Source: Opitutaceae bacterium
GTDB taxonomy: Bacteria; Verrucomicrobiota; Verrucomicrobiia; Opitutales; Opitutaceae
Direction: 5' to 3'
Assembly: GCA_027482185.1 (NCBI GenBank)
Contig: JAIXWF010000007.1
Coordinates: forward strand, 1-64,000
Length of the DNA stretch: 64,000 bases
In this document: piece by piece, positions 47,033-55,825 of the stretch
How positions within the stretch are numbered: position 1 is the first letter of the stretch
Layout: every line of letters begins with the position of its first letter
Notes under the pieces: generated by a model
Databases searched by the model: none
What the model saw: the letters and a program-made list of their open reading frames with translations, nothing else
Told to the model about the DNA's origin: nothing
Made by a program: the position numbers and the translations under genes

Positions 47033-47605
47033 TCAGGATTTCGCGGCCGCGGCCTTCGTGGCCTTGGCGAGGGCCTTGACGGCGTCGTCGATTTCCGCGC
47101 GCACGTCCTTTTCCATCCGGGCGATGAACAGGACGCCGTTGAGGTGGTCGACCTCGTGCTGGATGCAGCGCGAGAAGAGCCCGTCGCACTTCAGGACATG
47201 CGGGGTGCCGCGTTCGTCCTGGAAAGTGACGACGATGGCGTCGGGCCGGACGACGTCGCCGCGGATCTTGGGAAACGAGAGGCAGCCCTCCTCGTAGACG
47301 GTTTCCTCCGTGCCTTTGACGACCTTGATCTCGGGATTGGCGAGGACCATCGGCATGAACAGATCGAGGGGCGGCTTGGCGCCGTCGAGTTCCCAGGTAA
47401 ATTCGGCGTCGGCGTCGCGGAGATCGACGACGCAGAGCTGGAGCGCCTCGCCGATTTGCTGGGCGGCGAGGCCGATGCCGGCGGCGTCGTGCATCGTCGC
47501 GATCATTTCCTGGGCGAGCCGGGCGAGCGCGGCGTCGAACACGGCCACTTTCTCGCCCTTTTTGCGCAGAACCGGCTCGTTGTAGTGAACAATTCGCAGC
47601 GACAT
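47033..47605 (-). CDS. def: peptide deformylase
   Basis: 190 residues from the ATG at 47605. All three metal-binding motifs are present: GIGLAAQQIG, EEGCLSFP and HEVDHLNG. The Cys and two His are the metal ligands, and the Glu in HEVDH is catalytic. A Lys/Ala-rich C-tail follows. It removes N-formyl groups from nascent proteins. The gene is upstream of the Gfo/Idh gene on the minus strand and divergent from the unknown membrane operon. Confidence 0.96.
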   Translation of the reverse strand: MSLRIVHYNEPVLRKKGEKVAVFDAALARLAQEMIATMHDAAGIGLAAQQIGEALQLCVVDLRDADAEFTWELDGAKPPLDLFMPMVLANPEIKVVKGTEETVYEEGCLSFPKIRGDVVRPDAIVVTFQDERGTPHVLKCDGLFSRCIQHEVDHLNGVLFIARMEKDVRAEIDDAVKALAKATKAAAAKS

Positions 47606-47666
47606 CGGTCGGAAAGGGACCAGCGTGGGTTTGCCAATTCCCGCCGGCAAATAAATACTTCGACGC

Positions 47667-49361
47667 ATGACCGAATCCACCCCGGAGCAACGAGTCCGCC
47701 GGTCGCCGTTCGCGGCTCCGGCGATGCTGGTCGCGGGGTTGGCGGTGGCGGTGGTCGCGTTTCTCCTGCCGGTGAACCTGAAGTCCGTGAGTCCCGCGTT
47801 GCTGCGGGCGGCGGGCGAGGGCACGGCGACGCTCGGGGCTTACGGGCGCGATCTCGTCGACGTGGAGAAAATCGGCCCCGCCGGCCTCGTGCTCGCGGCC
47901 GCCAAGGCGACGGACGATCCGCGCGCGCCCGCGCTCGCGGCGGCGCTGGAAAACTATGCCGCGCGCCAGCCGGGCCTGATGGCCTGGGGCGGGTGGGATC
48001 CGTTTCTCGATCCGCTCTTCAATCTGCGCGCGGAGCCGGCGCGCAAGGGCAGCACGCCGGTGCTGAACTTCATTCTGCCGGAACGCGCGCGCGAGACGCT
48101 GCGCGGCTATCTCGGCAAATCGGGCTCGGCGGGCGTGCAGGCGTGGCTGAAGCTGCGCGCGCTGACCAAGACGGGGCGCTTCGTGCCGGCGACGCGGCCA
48201 GGCGGCCAGCCGCTGGATTCGCTGCTGCTGCTGGCGGGGTTGCTCTACCAGGGCGGGCACTTTTCGCCGTCGTTGCAACGCGAGCTGCGCGGCCTGGCCG
48301 ACGACGCGTTGGCGAAACAGGAACTCGGCGCGCTCGAACCGTTCTGCATCGACCTGCTGTCGCTCGGGCGGCGGCTCGACTGGGCGCAACTCGCGGAATT
48401 GCTCCGCCGCACCGAGAGCGTGCGCAGCGTGGGCGAGTACGCGCACCTCGCGCGCGTGGCGCCGGACCAATTGCCGCTGATCTATGCGGCGGCGCTGTTT
48501 TCCGATTCGGCCGACCGCGTCGCGGCGTACCTCATCGCCTACGGCAAGAAAGGCCTCGAGGATCTGACGCTGGCGCTCGGCAGCGGGCAGGGTGCGGTGA
48601 AGCAATTGCTCCTGCGGCAGGTGCCGGTAAACCGCGGCGGCCACCGGGCCGTTTCCGCCGGCGCCGAGTTGGCGCTGCAGCACCCGCAGCTGATGCTCGG
48701 GCTCAAGTACCTCGGATTTTTCCTCGGCGTCTGGCTCGTGCTGCGCGGGCTCGACCGCTGGCTCGTCGCGCCGAGCGGCACCGTCATGCTGCCCGCTTCG
48801 CTCGGGCGCATGAAGGCGGGCGCGCTGGCGTTCATTTTCGCCGTGCTGCTCGTGCTCGCGAGCGAGCCGTACATGCTGAAGGCGGCGTCGCCTTCGGAGT
48901 TCCAGCTCCGGCTGCCCGTGCTCATCGCCGCCGTCCCTTCCCCGGTTTCAACCACCAACCCGTCCGCCTCCCCCATGGATACCTCCACGCTGCTCTCGAT
49001 CGGCTTTTTCGCGGCCCTGCAGGTCGCGATGTACTTCGCCTGCCTGATGAAGATCCGCGAGATCGCCCGGCTCGCCGTGCCGCCGCTGGTGAAACTGCGC
49101 CTGATGGAAAACGAGGAGAACCTCTTCGACGGCGGTCTCTACATCGGCATCGGCGGCACCGCCACCGCGCTCGTGCTCCAGGTGCTGGGCATGATCGACG
49201 CGAACCTGCTCGCGGCCTATTCCTCCAACCTCTTCGGCATCGTGTGCGTGGCGTTCGTGAAGATCCGCCACGTGCGGCCCTACAAGAACCGGCTCATCCT
49301 CGACGGCCAGGGGACGGGCGCGGGCAACGGTGCGGCGGCCGGCGGCACGGCGACGTCATGA
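47667..49361 (+). CDS. unknown large membrane protein (first gene of two-gene operon)
   Basis: 564 residues. There is a predicted N-terminal membrane helix (about 17-36), a long extracytoplasmic region with helical repeats (about 45-345) and four helices in the C-terminal part. The last two (DGGLYIGIGGTATALVLQVLG and AAYSSNLFGIVCVAFVKI) have a Gly-rich GIGGT pattern loosely like MotA/TolQ/ExbB-type channels. No family is assigned. The TGA stop overlaps the ATG of the next gene in an ATGA, so translation is coupled. Confidence 0.8.
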   Translation: MTESTPEQRVRRSPFAAPAMLVAGLAVAVVAFLLPVNLKSVSPALLRAAGEGTATLGAYGRDLVDVEKIGPAGLVLAAAKATDDPRAPALAAALENYAARQPGLMAWGGWDPFLDPLFNLRAEPARKGSTPVLNFILPERARETLRGYLGKSGSAGVQAWLKLRALTKTGRFVPATRPGGQPLDSLLLLAGLLYQGGHFSPSLQRELRGLADDALAKQELGALEPFCIDLLSLGRRLDWAQLAELLRRTESVRSVGEYAHLARVAPDQLPLIYAAALFSDSADRVAAYLIAYGKKGLEDLTLALGSGQGAVKQLLLRQVPVNRGGHRAVSAGAELALQHPQLMLGLKYLGFFLGVWLVLRGLDRWLVAPSGTVMLPASLGRMKAGALAFIFAVLLVLASEPYMLKAASPSEFQLRLPVLIAAVPSPVSTTNPSASPMDTSTLLSIGFFAALQVAMYFACLMKIREIARLAVPPLVKLRLMENEENLFDGGLYIGIGGTATALVLQVLGMIDANLLAAYSSNLFGIVCVAFVKIRHVRPYKNRLILDGQGTGAGNGAAAGGTATS

Positions 49362-50767
49362 ACCGGACGCTGCTCCTCATCATCTGCGATTTCCTCCTGC
49401 TCAATCTCCTCGCGCTGACCCGCTGGGAGAAAGCGGAACCGCCGCGCGCCAAGCAGGCGCCGGTGCCGGAACTCGCGGCCAACGCGGTCTCGAAGGACCA
49501 GGACCTTGTCGAGCTGATGCGCCAGTCGCTCGCCGACGAGAAAGCGGTGCGCGACGAGCTCGCGCAGAAACTCGCCGCCAGCGACGCCACGCTCGCGGCC
49601 CGCGAGCAGAGCCTCGGCCAGCTCCAGGCGGAGCGGAACCGGCTCGCCGACGAGAAGAACGCCGTGACCGCGACGTTGACGGAAGCGCAGCGCGCCGCGG
49701 CGGAGTTGAACCGCAAGCTCGGCTCGGCGACGCAAGAGGCGACGTTGACGAAAGAGCAATTGGCGCAGCTGCAGCGCGAACTCGCCGACAAGCAGGCCGA
49801 GGCGGAGCGGCAGAAACTCGCGCTGGCGGCGTTGGAAAAACAGCAGGCCGACGCGCGCCGGCAGATCGAAGGACTCACGATGGCCGTCGTCGTTTCCGAG
49901 CAGGAGAAAAAGAACCTGCGGGAAACGGCGGAATCGCTGAAAGGCCAGGTCGCCCTCGAGCGCACCGAGCGCATGAAGGTCCAGGAAACAACCGTGCAAC
50001 TCGCGCAGGGCGTCGGGCAGTTGGCGGAAAAGTCAGGCGAGCTTTCGCGCGAGATTCGGGAAAATCGGCCGATCAACGCCAACGTGCTGTTCCACGAGTT
50101 CGGCGCGAACCGCGTGACGGCGTCGTTTGCCGCGGCGCGCAAAGGTTTCCTCGGCGCCACGAACCGGACCAAGGACGCGGCCACGTTGCTGGTGAACGAC
50201 GGGAAGCAGGTGTACGCGCTCGTGCACCTCGCGGACACGGTGTTTTCCCTGAACGAAAACGGCGTCGATTGGGAAACGATCACCGCGGAGCTCAGCCGCG
50301 GCGGGGCGCGTTCGCCGGCGGCGGCGCTCACTTTCCTGCGGCACGATCCGCGCATCGTGGCGGTGCCGGTCGATGCGGCGCAGGTCGCGGCGCTCGGCGC
50401 GAAGCCCTACGCGCTGGCGGCGGATCCGTTCAAGTTTCCGGAAGCGGTGCTGATCGACGGCGGCGGGCGCGGTTACGGCGAAGTCGGCTTCAAGCTCGAT
50501 CCGTCGGATCCGGCGTTCGTGCGCGTCGACAACCGGCTTTTCAAACGGATCTTCGGCGACTTCGCGCCGAAGCGCGGCGACCTCGTGCTGGCCAAGACGG
50601 GCGAGTTGCTCGGGATCATGGTCAACAGCGACTACTGTGCGCTGCTGAAGGATTTCTCGCCGGCCAAGACGATCCGCACCGGCGCCGACGTGCGCGAGCA
50701 GGCGACGGGCGCGATTTTCGAAGATCTGATCGCGCGGTTGCGCGGGATGCCGCTGAAGTTGCAGTGA
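49358..50767 (+). CDS. membrane-anchored coiled-coil protein with C-terminal beta domain
   Basis: 469 residues. One N-terminal membrane helix (MNRTLLLIICDFLLLNLLAL) is followed by a long Ala/Glu/Lys/Gln-rich coiled coil (about 50-235). A compact C-terminal domain (about 240-450) holds short beta segments (VYALVHLADTVF, RIVAVPVDAAQV, DLVLAKTGELLGIMVNS). The C-terminal domain is reminiscent of a trypsin-like beta-barrel lacking a catalytic triad, but this is weak. It is coupled to the upstream gene by ATGA overlap. Function unknown. Confidence 0.8.
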   Translation: MNRTLLLIICDFLLLNLLALTRWEKAEPPRAKQAPVPELAANAVSKDQDLVELMRQSLADEKAVRDELAQKLAASDATLAAREQSLGQLQAERNRLADEKNAVTATLTEAQRAAAELNRKLGSATQEATLTKEQLAQLQRELADKQAEAERQKLALAALEKQQADARRQIEGLTMAVVVSEQEKKNLRETAESLKGQVALERTERMKVQETTVQLAQGVGQLAEKSGELSREIRENRPINANVLFHEFGANRVTASFAAARKGFLGATNRTKDAATLLVNDGKQVYALVHLADTVFSLNENGVDWETITAELSRGGARSPAAALTFLRHDPRIVAVPVDAAQVAALGAKPYALAADPFKFPEAVLIDGGGRGYGEVGFKLDPSDPAFVRVDNRLFKRIFGDFAPKRGDLVLAKTGELLGIMVNSDYCALLKDFSPAKTIRTGADVREQATGAIFEDLIARLRGMPLKLQ

Positions 50768-50824
50768 GATATAGGTCTCATGGGTCCGATGGGACCCATA
50801 GGACCTATGGGAACTATGGGACGG
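50768..50824. repeat. 9-nt period repeat with internal palindromes
   Basis: Units of the type ATGGGACC/CATAGGACC alternate in both orientations (for example GGGTCCGATGGGACCC and CATAGGACCTATGG), starting directly at the coiled-coil stop. The convergent TMTC gene ends at 50814, so the repeat overlaps its last codons. Confidence 0.7.
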
Positions 50825-52748
50825 ATAGTGCCGCCCGCCGCACGGCCTCGCGATTGGCGGCGGCGGGAGCATAGCCGGGATTCAATCTGAGCACTTCGTC
50901 GTAGCGGGCAAGGGCTTCGTCGGAGCGCCCGAGTTGCGCGAGCACGTTGCCGAAGGCGAAGTGCGCTTCCCAGGCGCCCGGGGCACCGCGGAGCGTGGCT
51001 TCGAAGTGGGGCACGGCCTCGGCGAGTTGCCCGGCGACGGAGAGGGCGGTGGCGAGGCCGTAGTGCGCCGGGAGCAACGCGGGCTGCAAGGCGAGGGCGG
51101 CGCGGAAAGCGCCGATCGCATCGGGGCCGCGGCCGGCGGCGGCGTAGGCGTTGCCCAGAGCGCAGTGGGCTTCGGGAAAGGCGGCGCGGGCCACGAGGGC
51201 TTGCTGTTGCTGGGCGATCGCCTCGGGCACGCGGCCGAGTTGGAGCAGGAGATTGCCGAAGTTGTAATGCGTGCTCGCGACGCCGGGCTTCAGTTTCAGC
51301 GCGGCGGTGAAGTGGTCGACGGCGTCGGCCGGCCGGCCCGCGTCGACGAGTGCGGTCGCGAGGTTGTTGTGCACCTCGGCGACGCGGGGATCGAGCTGCA
51401 GGGCACGTTGCAGGAGCGGAATCGCGTGCTCGAGTTTGCCGGCCTCGAGCCAGCCGGCGCCGACGGAGGCGAAGGCCCGGGCGTTGGTCGGGACCTTTGC
51501 GGCGGTGTCGGTCCAGATTGCGAGCGCGGAGCGGTAGTCGTGGTTGCGCGCGCGGGTGGCGAAGCCGCCGGCGACGGCGAGGGCGGCCACGACGGCCAGA
51601 CCGCGCCGGCCGAGCCAGGCGTAGGCGCCGACGGCCGCTCCCGCGGCGAGGCCGGCGAGCGGCAGGTACATGCGGCTCTCGGCCATCGGCTGGGCGCCGA
51701 CGGGCACGAAACTCGATGTCGGTGCTAGCACGGCGAAGACCCAGAGCAGGGGAAACGCGAGCCGCGGCGACCGGCGCCAGAGCCACGCGAGGCCGACGAG
51801 CACTGCCGCAAGGCCGACAGCGAACGGCCACAGTTCCGAGACGACCGGCGCGACGGCGGGGCCGTAGTCGAAGACGAGGGGCGAGGGCCAGACGGCGAGT
51901 TTGAGATAGAGCAGGACGACGCGGCATTCGAGCAGCGCATACTGCCAGGCGTTGACGGCGGCGTAGCCGACGCCGCGTTCGTGCACGTCGGCGAGCAGAA
52001 ACACGAGCAGCGCCCACGTGGCGGCGAGGCCGAGATAGAGGGAACGCCGTTGCGTCCACGCGGCGCGGAACGAACCGGCGACAAAGGTGCGGTCGAAGAG
52101 GAGGACGACGACCGGGGCGGTGACCATGACTTCCTTCGTGGCCATGCCGGCGAGACAGGCGGCGACCGCGGCGATTTGCCAGCGGGCCGATCCGCCCGTG
52201 GCGGCGCGCAGGCTGGCGTACAAGGTCGCCAGATACAGCAGCGCCATCAGCGCCTCGGTGCGCTGGGAAAGGTAGGTGACGGCGTTGGTCTGGAGCGGAT
52301 GGAGGAGCCAGAGCAGCGCGGCCGCGGCGGCGATTTCGACGGCGCGATCCGAAAAACGCGCGAGGGCCGGCAGCGCCAGGGCGCGACGCAACAGCGCGAA
52401 AAGGAGGGCGGCGGCGGCGAGGTGGATGGCGAGGTTGACGGCGTGGTAGCCGGCGACCGCGGTGCCGCCGGCGGCGTAGTTCAGCGCGAAGGTGAGGTTG
52501 GCCAGCGGGCGGCCGCCGAGGCCGACGTCGGCTGGCGGGGACAGCACCGCGGAGAGCGGCCAAAGCCGGCGGAGGGACGGGTTTTCCGCGATGGAAGCGA
52601 TGTCGTCGAGGAGCAGGGGAACACGGAACGAGTTCGCGTACGCGGCGACGCCGGCAAGCAGGAGGATGACCCACGGCCACCACGGCGCGCGCGGTCGCGC
52701 CGGTGCGGCGGGCGCGGGCGGTTCGGCGGGAGCGGGGACGGCGTCCAT
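50814..52748 (-). CDS. TMTC-like GT-C membrane protein with TPR domain
   Basis: 644 residues from the ATG at 52748. The N-terminal half has about nine to eleven membrane helices and the TMTC-like loop with the acidic pair (LLLDDIASIAENP, then RPLANLTFALNY and YHAVNLAIHL). The C-terminal half (about 410-635) has six or more TPR repeats (HNNLATALVDAGRPADAVDHF, YNFGNLLLQLGRVPEAI, CALGNAYAAAGRGPDAI and so on). TMTC proteins are O-mannosyltransferases in eukaryotes; the bacterial role is untested. It lies downstream of ilvB on the same strand, separated by a terminator. Confidence 0.88.
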   Translation of the reverse strand: MDAVPAPAEPPAPAAPARPRAPWWPWVILLLAGVAAYANSFRVPLLLDDIASIAENPSLRRLWPLSAVLSPPADVGLGGRPLANLTFALNYAAGGTAVAGYHAVNLAIHLAAAALLFALLRRALALPALARFSDRAVEIAAAAALLWLLHPLQTNAVTYLSQRTEALMALLYLATLYASLRAATGGSARWQIAAVAACLAGMATKEVMVTAPVVVLLFDRTFVAGSFRAAWTQRRSLYLGLAATWALLVFLLADVHERGVGYAAVNAWQYALLECRVVLLYLKLAVWPSPLVFDYGPAVAPVVSELWPFAVGLAAVLVGLAWLWRRSPRLAFPLLWVFAVLAPTSSFVPVGAQPMAESRMYLPLAGLAAGAAVGAYAWLGRRGLAVVAALAVAGGFATRARNHDYRSALAIWTDTAAKVPTNARAFASVGAGWLEAGKLEHAIPLLQRALQLDPRVAEVHNNLATALVDAGRPADAVDHFTAALKLKPGVASTHYNFGNLLLQLGRVPEAIAQQQQALVARAAFPEAHCALGNAYAAAGRGPDAIGAFRAALALQPALLPAHYGLATALSVAGQLAEAVPHFEATLRGAPGAWEAHFAFGNVLAQLGRSDEALARYDEVLRLNPGYAPAAANREAVRRAALSVP

Positions 52749-52817
52749 CGCGTTGGGCGTGGCGGAAAACGGCGGCGCGCACAAGACCGCGCTCCACGGC
52801 GGCGGGGGCGGCGGGCG

Positions 52818-52848
52818 CAAAAAAGCCCGGCCGGAAAACCGGCCGGGC
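52818..52848 (-). terminator. rho-independent terminator of ilvB
   Basis: A perfect 10-bp stem, GCCCGGCCGG (52825-52834) and CCGGCCGGGC (52839-52848), with an AAAA loop. The minus strand then runs into a T tract (A run at 52819-52824). It lies 32 bp after the ilvB stop. Confidence 0.93.
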
Positions 52849-52880
52849 GAATTCGCCAACGCGAGCGGAGGACGGACGCG

Positions 52881-54659
52881 TTACTTAAGGAGCATGTCCT
52901 TCACCGTCTTGCCGGCCGGGATCATCGGCAGCACGTGTTCGGTGTAGGGGACGATGATATCGAGGACGTACGGGCCGTCGTGGTCGAGCATCTCCTGGAT
53001 GGCGGCGCGGAGCTCGCTCTTCAGGTGGACGCGGCGGCCCTTCACGCCGAAGCCCTCGGCGATCTTGACGAAGTCCGGGTAGAGGCCGGCGAGGTTGTCG
53101 GGGCTGCCGACGTTGGTCTCGTCGCCGAGGATGGTGTTGCCGCGGACGCTGCCGTAGAAGCGGTCTTCCCACTGCACGACCATGCCGAGGTGCTGGTTGT
53201 TCAGGATCATGGCCTTCGCGGCGATCTTCTCGATCTTGCAGGTGGCCAGCTCCTGGATGTTCATCACGAAGGAACCGTCGCCGTCGATGTCGATGACCTG
53301 CTTGTCGGGGCAGGCGACCTTGGCACCCATGGCGGCGGGGTAGCCGTAGCCCATCGCGCCGAGGCCGAGGGAGCTGATGTAGCGGCGGGGTTCGTTGAAG
53401 CGGTAGAACTGCGCGGCCCACATCTGGTGCTGGCCGACGCCGGTGGTGATGATGGCGTCGCCCTTGGTGAGCTCGTACAGGGTTTTGACGGCTTCCTGCG
53501 GGACAATGTGTTTGCTCTCCTCGTAGCTGAACGGGTGCTCTTTTTTCCAGGTCGCGATCTGCGCGTGCCACGCGGCGGTGTCGGGGGCGGAGAACTTGGC
53601 GGCCTTGGCGAGTTCGTTCAGGCGCGTGAGGGCGAACTTCACGTCGCTCACGATGGGGAGGAGGACGCGCTTGTTCTTGTTGTGCTCGGAGGCGTCGATG
53701 TCGATGTGGACGATCTTGGCCTGGGTGGCGAAGTGCTTCGTGTCGCCGGTGATGCGGTCGTCGAAACGCGCGCCGATCGCGAGGAGGAGATCGCTTTGGT
53801 CGACGGCCCAGTTGCCGTAGGCCGAACCGTGCATGCCGAACCACTGCATCGAGAGCGGATGCGTTTCCGGAAACGCGCCGACGCCCATGAGCGTGGTGGC
53901 GACGGGGATGTTGGTCTTTTCGGCGAAGGCCTTCAGCTCGGCGTGGGCCGCGGCGGAAATGATGCCGCCGCCGGCGTAGATCACGGGGCGCTTGGCCTCG
54001 CCGATGAGGGCGAGCACTTGCTTGAGCTGGTCGTCTTCGGCGTGGAAGACGGCGTTGGCGTAGGTGCTGCGGAATTCGACCGTGGCCGGATAGACGGGCG
54101 TGAATTTCTTCTGCTGCACGTCCTTCGGGATATCGATGACGACGGGGCCGGGACGGCCGCTGCGCGCGAGGTGGAAGGCTTCCTTGAAGACGCGGGGCAG
54201 ATCGGCGGCGTCGAGCACGAGGTAGGAGTGCTTCACGATCGGCAGCGTCATGCCGTAGAAGTCCGTTTCCTGGAACGCCATCTTGCCGATGTATTTCGAG
54301 AAAACCTGGCCGGTGATCGCGACCAGCGGCGTGGAATCCATGAACGCATCGGCGATCGCGGAAACGAGATTGGTGGCGCCGGGGCCGGACGTGGCCATGC
54401 ACACGCCGACCTTGCCGGTGGCGCGGGCGTAACCTTCGGCGGCGAAGGAACCGCCCTGCTCATGCCGCGGCAAAATCACGCGGATCTTGTCGGTGCGCGC
54501 GAGCGACTGGTGGAGCTCCTGCGAAGCGCCGCCGGGGTAGGCGAAGACGACGTCGACACCCTCGCGGATCAGGCACTCGACGACGCAGTCGGAGCCCTTC
54601 ATTTCGCGGCCGATCTCGGCCTGTGGAAACGCGGCGGGTGAGGTGGTGTCTTTTTTCAT
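52881..54659 (-). CDS. ilvB: acetolactate synthase large subunit
   Basis: 592 residues from the ATG at 54659. ThDP enzyme landmarks: [10 protein letters not shown], the catalytic Glu in [26 protein letters not shown] and [14 protein letters not shown] through [18 protein letters not shown] (GDG...NN motif). It catalyses the first step of branched-chain amino acid synthesis. The small subunit ilvN is not adjacent; the downstream gene is TMTC-like. A long frame extending upstream is non-coding. Confidence 0.95.
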   Translation of the reverse strand: MKKDTTSPAAFPQAEIGREMKGSDCVVECLIREGVDVVFAYPGGASQELHQSLARTDKIRVILPRHEQGGSFAAEGYARATGKVGVCMATSGPGATNLVSAIADAFMDSTPLVAITGQVFSKYIGKMAFQETDFYGMTLPIVKHSYLVLDAADLPRVFKEAFHLARSGRPGPVVIDIPKDVQQKKFTPVYPATVEFRSTYANAVFHAEDDQLKQVLALIGEAKRPVIYAGGGIISAAAHAELKAFAEKTNIPVATTLMGVGAFPETHPLSMQWFGMHGSAYGNWAVDQSDLLLAIGARFDDRITGDTKHFATQAKIVHIDIDASEHNKNKRVLLPIVSDVKFALTRLNELAKAAKFSAPDTAAWHAQIATWKKEHPFSYEESKHIVPQEAVKTLYELTKGDAIITTGVGQHQMWAAQFYRFNEPRRYISSLGLGAMGYGYPAAMGAKVACPDKQVIDIDGDGSFVMNIQELATCKIEKIAAKAMILNNQHLGMVVQWEDRFYGSVRGNTILGDETNVGSPDNLAGLYPDFVKIAEGFGVKGRRVHLKSELRAAIQEMLDHDGPYVLDIIVPYTEHVLPMIPAGKTVKDMLLK

Positions 54660-54783
54660 GGCAATGGCTTCGTGCAAAAGCCGTCTAGGAGAAACCGTCC
54701 GGTCGCCACGACGCAAGCCCCGGTTCCGGATCCGGGGCGGATTCCGCGAGGCTCCGTTCGTCGGGGGGCGGACCGGCGACCGC

Positions 54784-54811
54784 GGGCGCCGACGAGCGGC
54801 GCCCCTACGTA
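54784..54811. repeat. REP-like palindrome near ilvB
   Basis: GGGCGCCG (54784-54791) and CGGCGCCC (54797-54804) pair around ACGAG, followed by TACGTA. The sequence belongs to a GC-rich hairpin type seen widely in bacterial intergenic DNA, where it yields spurious Val-Gly-Ala-Pro-Leu frames. It lies between ilvB and ymdB, which are divergent, and does not encode protein. Confidence 0.6.
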
Positions 54812-54884
54812 GACCGGACCGGGGGGGCGGGCGGCGCCGGAAAATTCGGCTGGCGCCGGGCGCGGCCGGGGGCAGCGTCGCCGC

Positions 54885-55673
54885 ATGCTGAAGCTGCTGT
54901 TCATCGGCGACATTGTCGGCCGGCCCGGGCGGGAAATCGTGGCGGACCGGTTGCGCCGGATCCGCACGGAGCATGCGGTCGATTTCGTGATTGCGAACGG
55001 CGAAAACGCCGCCGCCGGTGCGGGCATCACGGGGTCGATCGCCAAGTCGATTCTCGAGAGCGGCGTCGACGCGATCACGTTGGGCGACCACGTCTGGGAC
55101 CAACGCGGTTGGGAAAACGAGATCACCCAGATCGAAAAGGTGTGCCGTCCCGCCAATTTGCCGAAATCCAATCCCGGCTGGGATCACCTGATCATCGAGG
55201 CGCGGGGTTTCCGGCTGGCGGTGTTCACCGTGCTGGGCCGCACCTTCATGAACAACGTGAAGGCGGACTGCCCGTTTCTGACCGCCGACCGCATGATCGA
55301 GCAACTGCGCCCGCAGGCCGACGCGATCGTCGTCGAGGTGCACGCCGAGGCGACGTCGGAGAAGATCGCGCTGGGATGGCACCTCGACGGCCGCGTGACG
55401 GCCGTGCTCGGCACGCACACCCATGTGCCGACGGCGGATGCGACCGTGTTGCCGAAGGGCACGGCGTTCATGTGCGACGTCGGGATGACCGGACCCTACG
55501 AGAGCGTGCTGGGCCGCGAAGTGCGGCCGATCGTGGACCGTTTCCTCGACGGCATGCCGCGGCGCTGCGAAGTGGCGACGGGCGACGTGCGGCTTTCCGG
55601 CGCGCTGATCGAGATCGCCGCCTCGAGCGCGAACGCGCGGAAGATCGAGCTGCTGACGGTGAGGATGGGGTAG
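54885..55673 (+). CDS. ymdB: YmdB-family metallophosphoesterase
   Basis: 262 residues. It begins [12 protein letters not shown] (metal-binding Asp), then NGENAAAG, then [11 protein letters not shown], then [12 protein letters not shown] and [15 protein letters not shown], the complete YmdB (TIGR00282) pattern. In most phosphoesterases the third motif is GNH; here residue 68 is Asp (GDH), so a metal-ligand Asn is replaced by a chemically similar Asp. The family hydrolyses 2',3'-cyclic nucleotides/phosphodiesters. It is convergent with accA. Confidence 0.92.
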   Translation: MLKLLFIGDIVGRPGREIVADRLRRIRTEHAVDFVIANGENAAAGAGITGSIAKSILESGVDAITLGDHVWDQRGWENEITQIEKVCRPANLPKSNPGWDHLIIEARGFRLAVFTVLGRTFMNNVKADCPFLTADRMIEQLRPQADAIVVEVHAEATSEKIALGWHLDGRVTAVLGTHTHVPTADATVLPKGTAFMCDVGMTGPYESVLGREVRPIVDRFLDGMPRRCEVATGDVRLSGALIEIAASSANARKIELLTVRMG

Positions 55674-55698
55674 CGGCGCGGCGGGGCCGCGCCGCGGT

Positions 55699-55798
55699 GC
55701 GGAGTTTGGGGTGCGGAGTTCGGAGTTGGGCGAGTCGACTACCTCGCTGCTACCGGGTGCCGGAACTTCAAACTCTGAACCCCAAACTCCAAACTCGA
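55699..55798. repeat. inverted short-period repeat element (paired arms)
   Basis: The left arm at about 55699-55730 is GGAGTTTGGGGTGCGGAG-type units. The right arm 55763-55796 is the complementary AAACTCCAAACTC-type units. The spacer is about 32 nt. It begins 26 bp after the ymdB stop and ends 28 bp before the accA stop. The unit (GGAGTTTG) differs from the GTTGAAAG elements but the architecture is the same. Confidence 0.78.
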
Positions 55799-55825
55799 AC
55801 TGCGCGGCGCCGCGCGCCGCGAAGT

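Noticed and set aside
54656-55171. Minus-strand frame containing a Val-Gly-Ala-Pro-Leu-Val-Gly-Ala-Arg stretch
   Set aside because: This stretch is the translation of the REP-like palindrome at 54784-54811; it is antisense to ymdB over most of its length.
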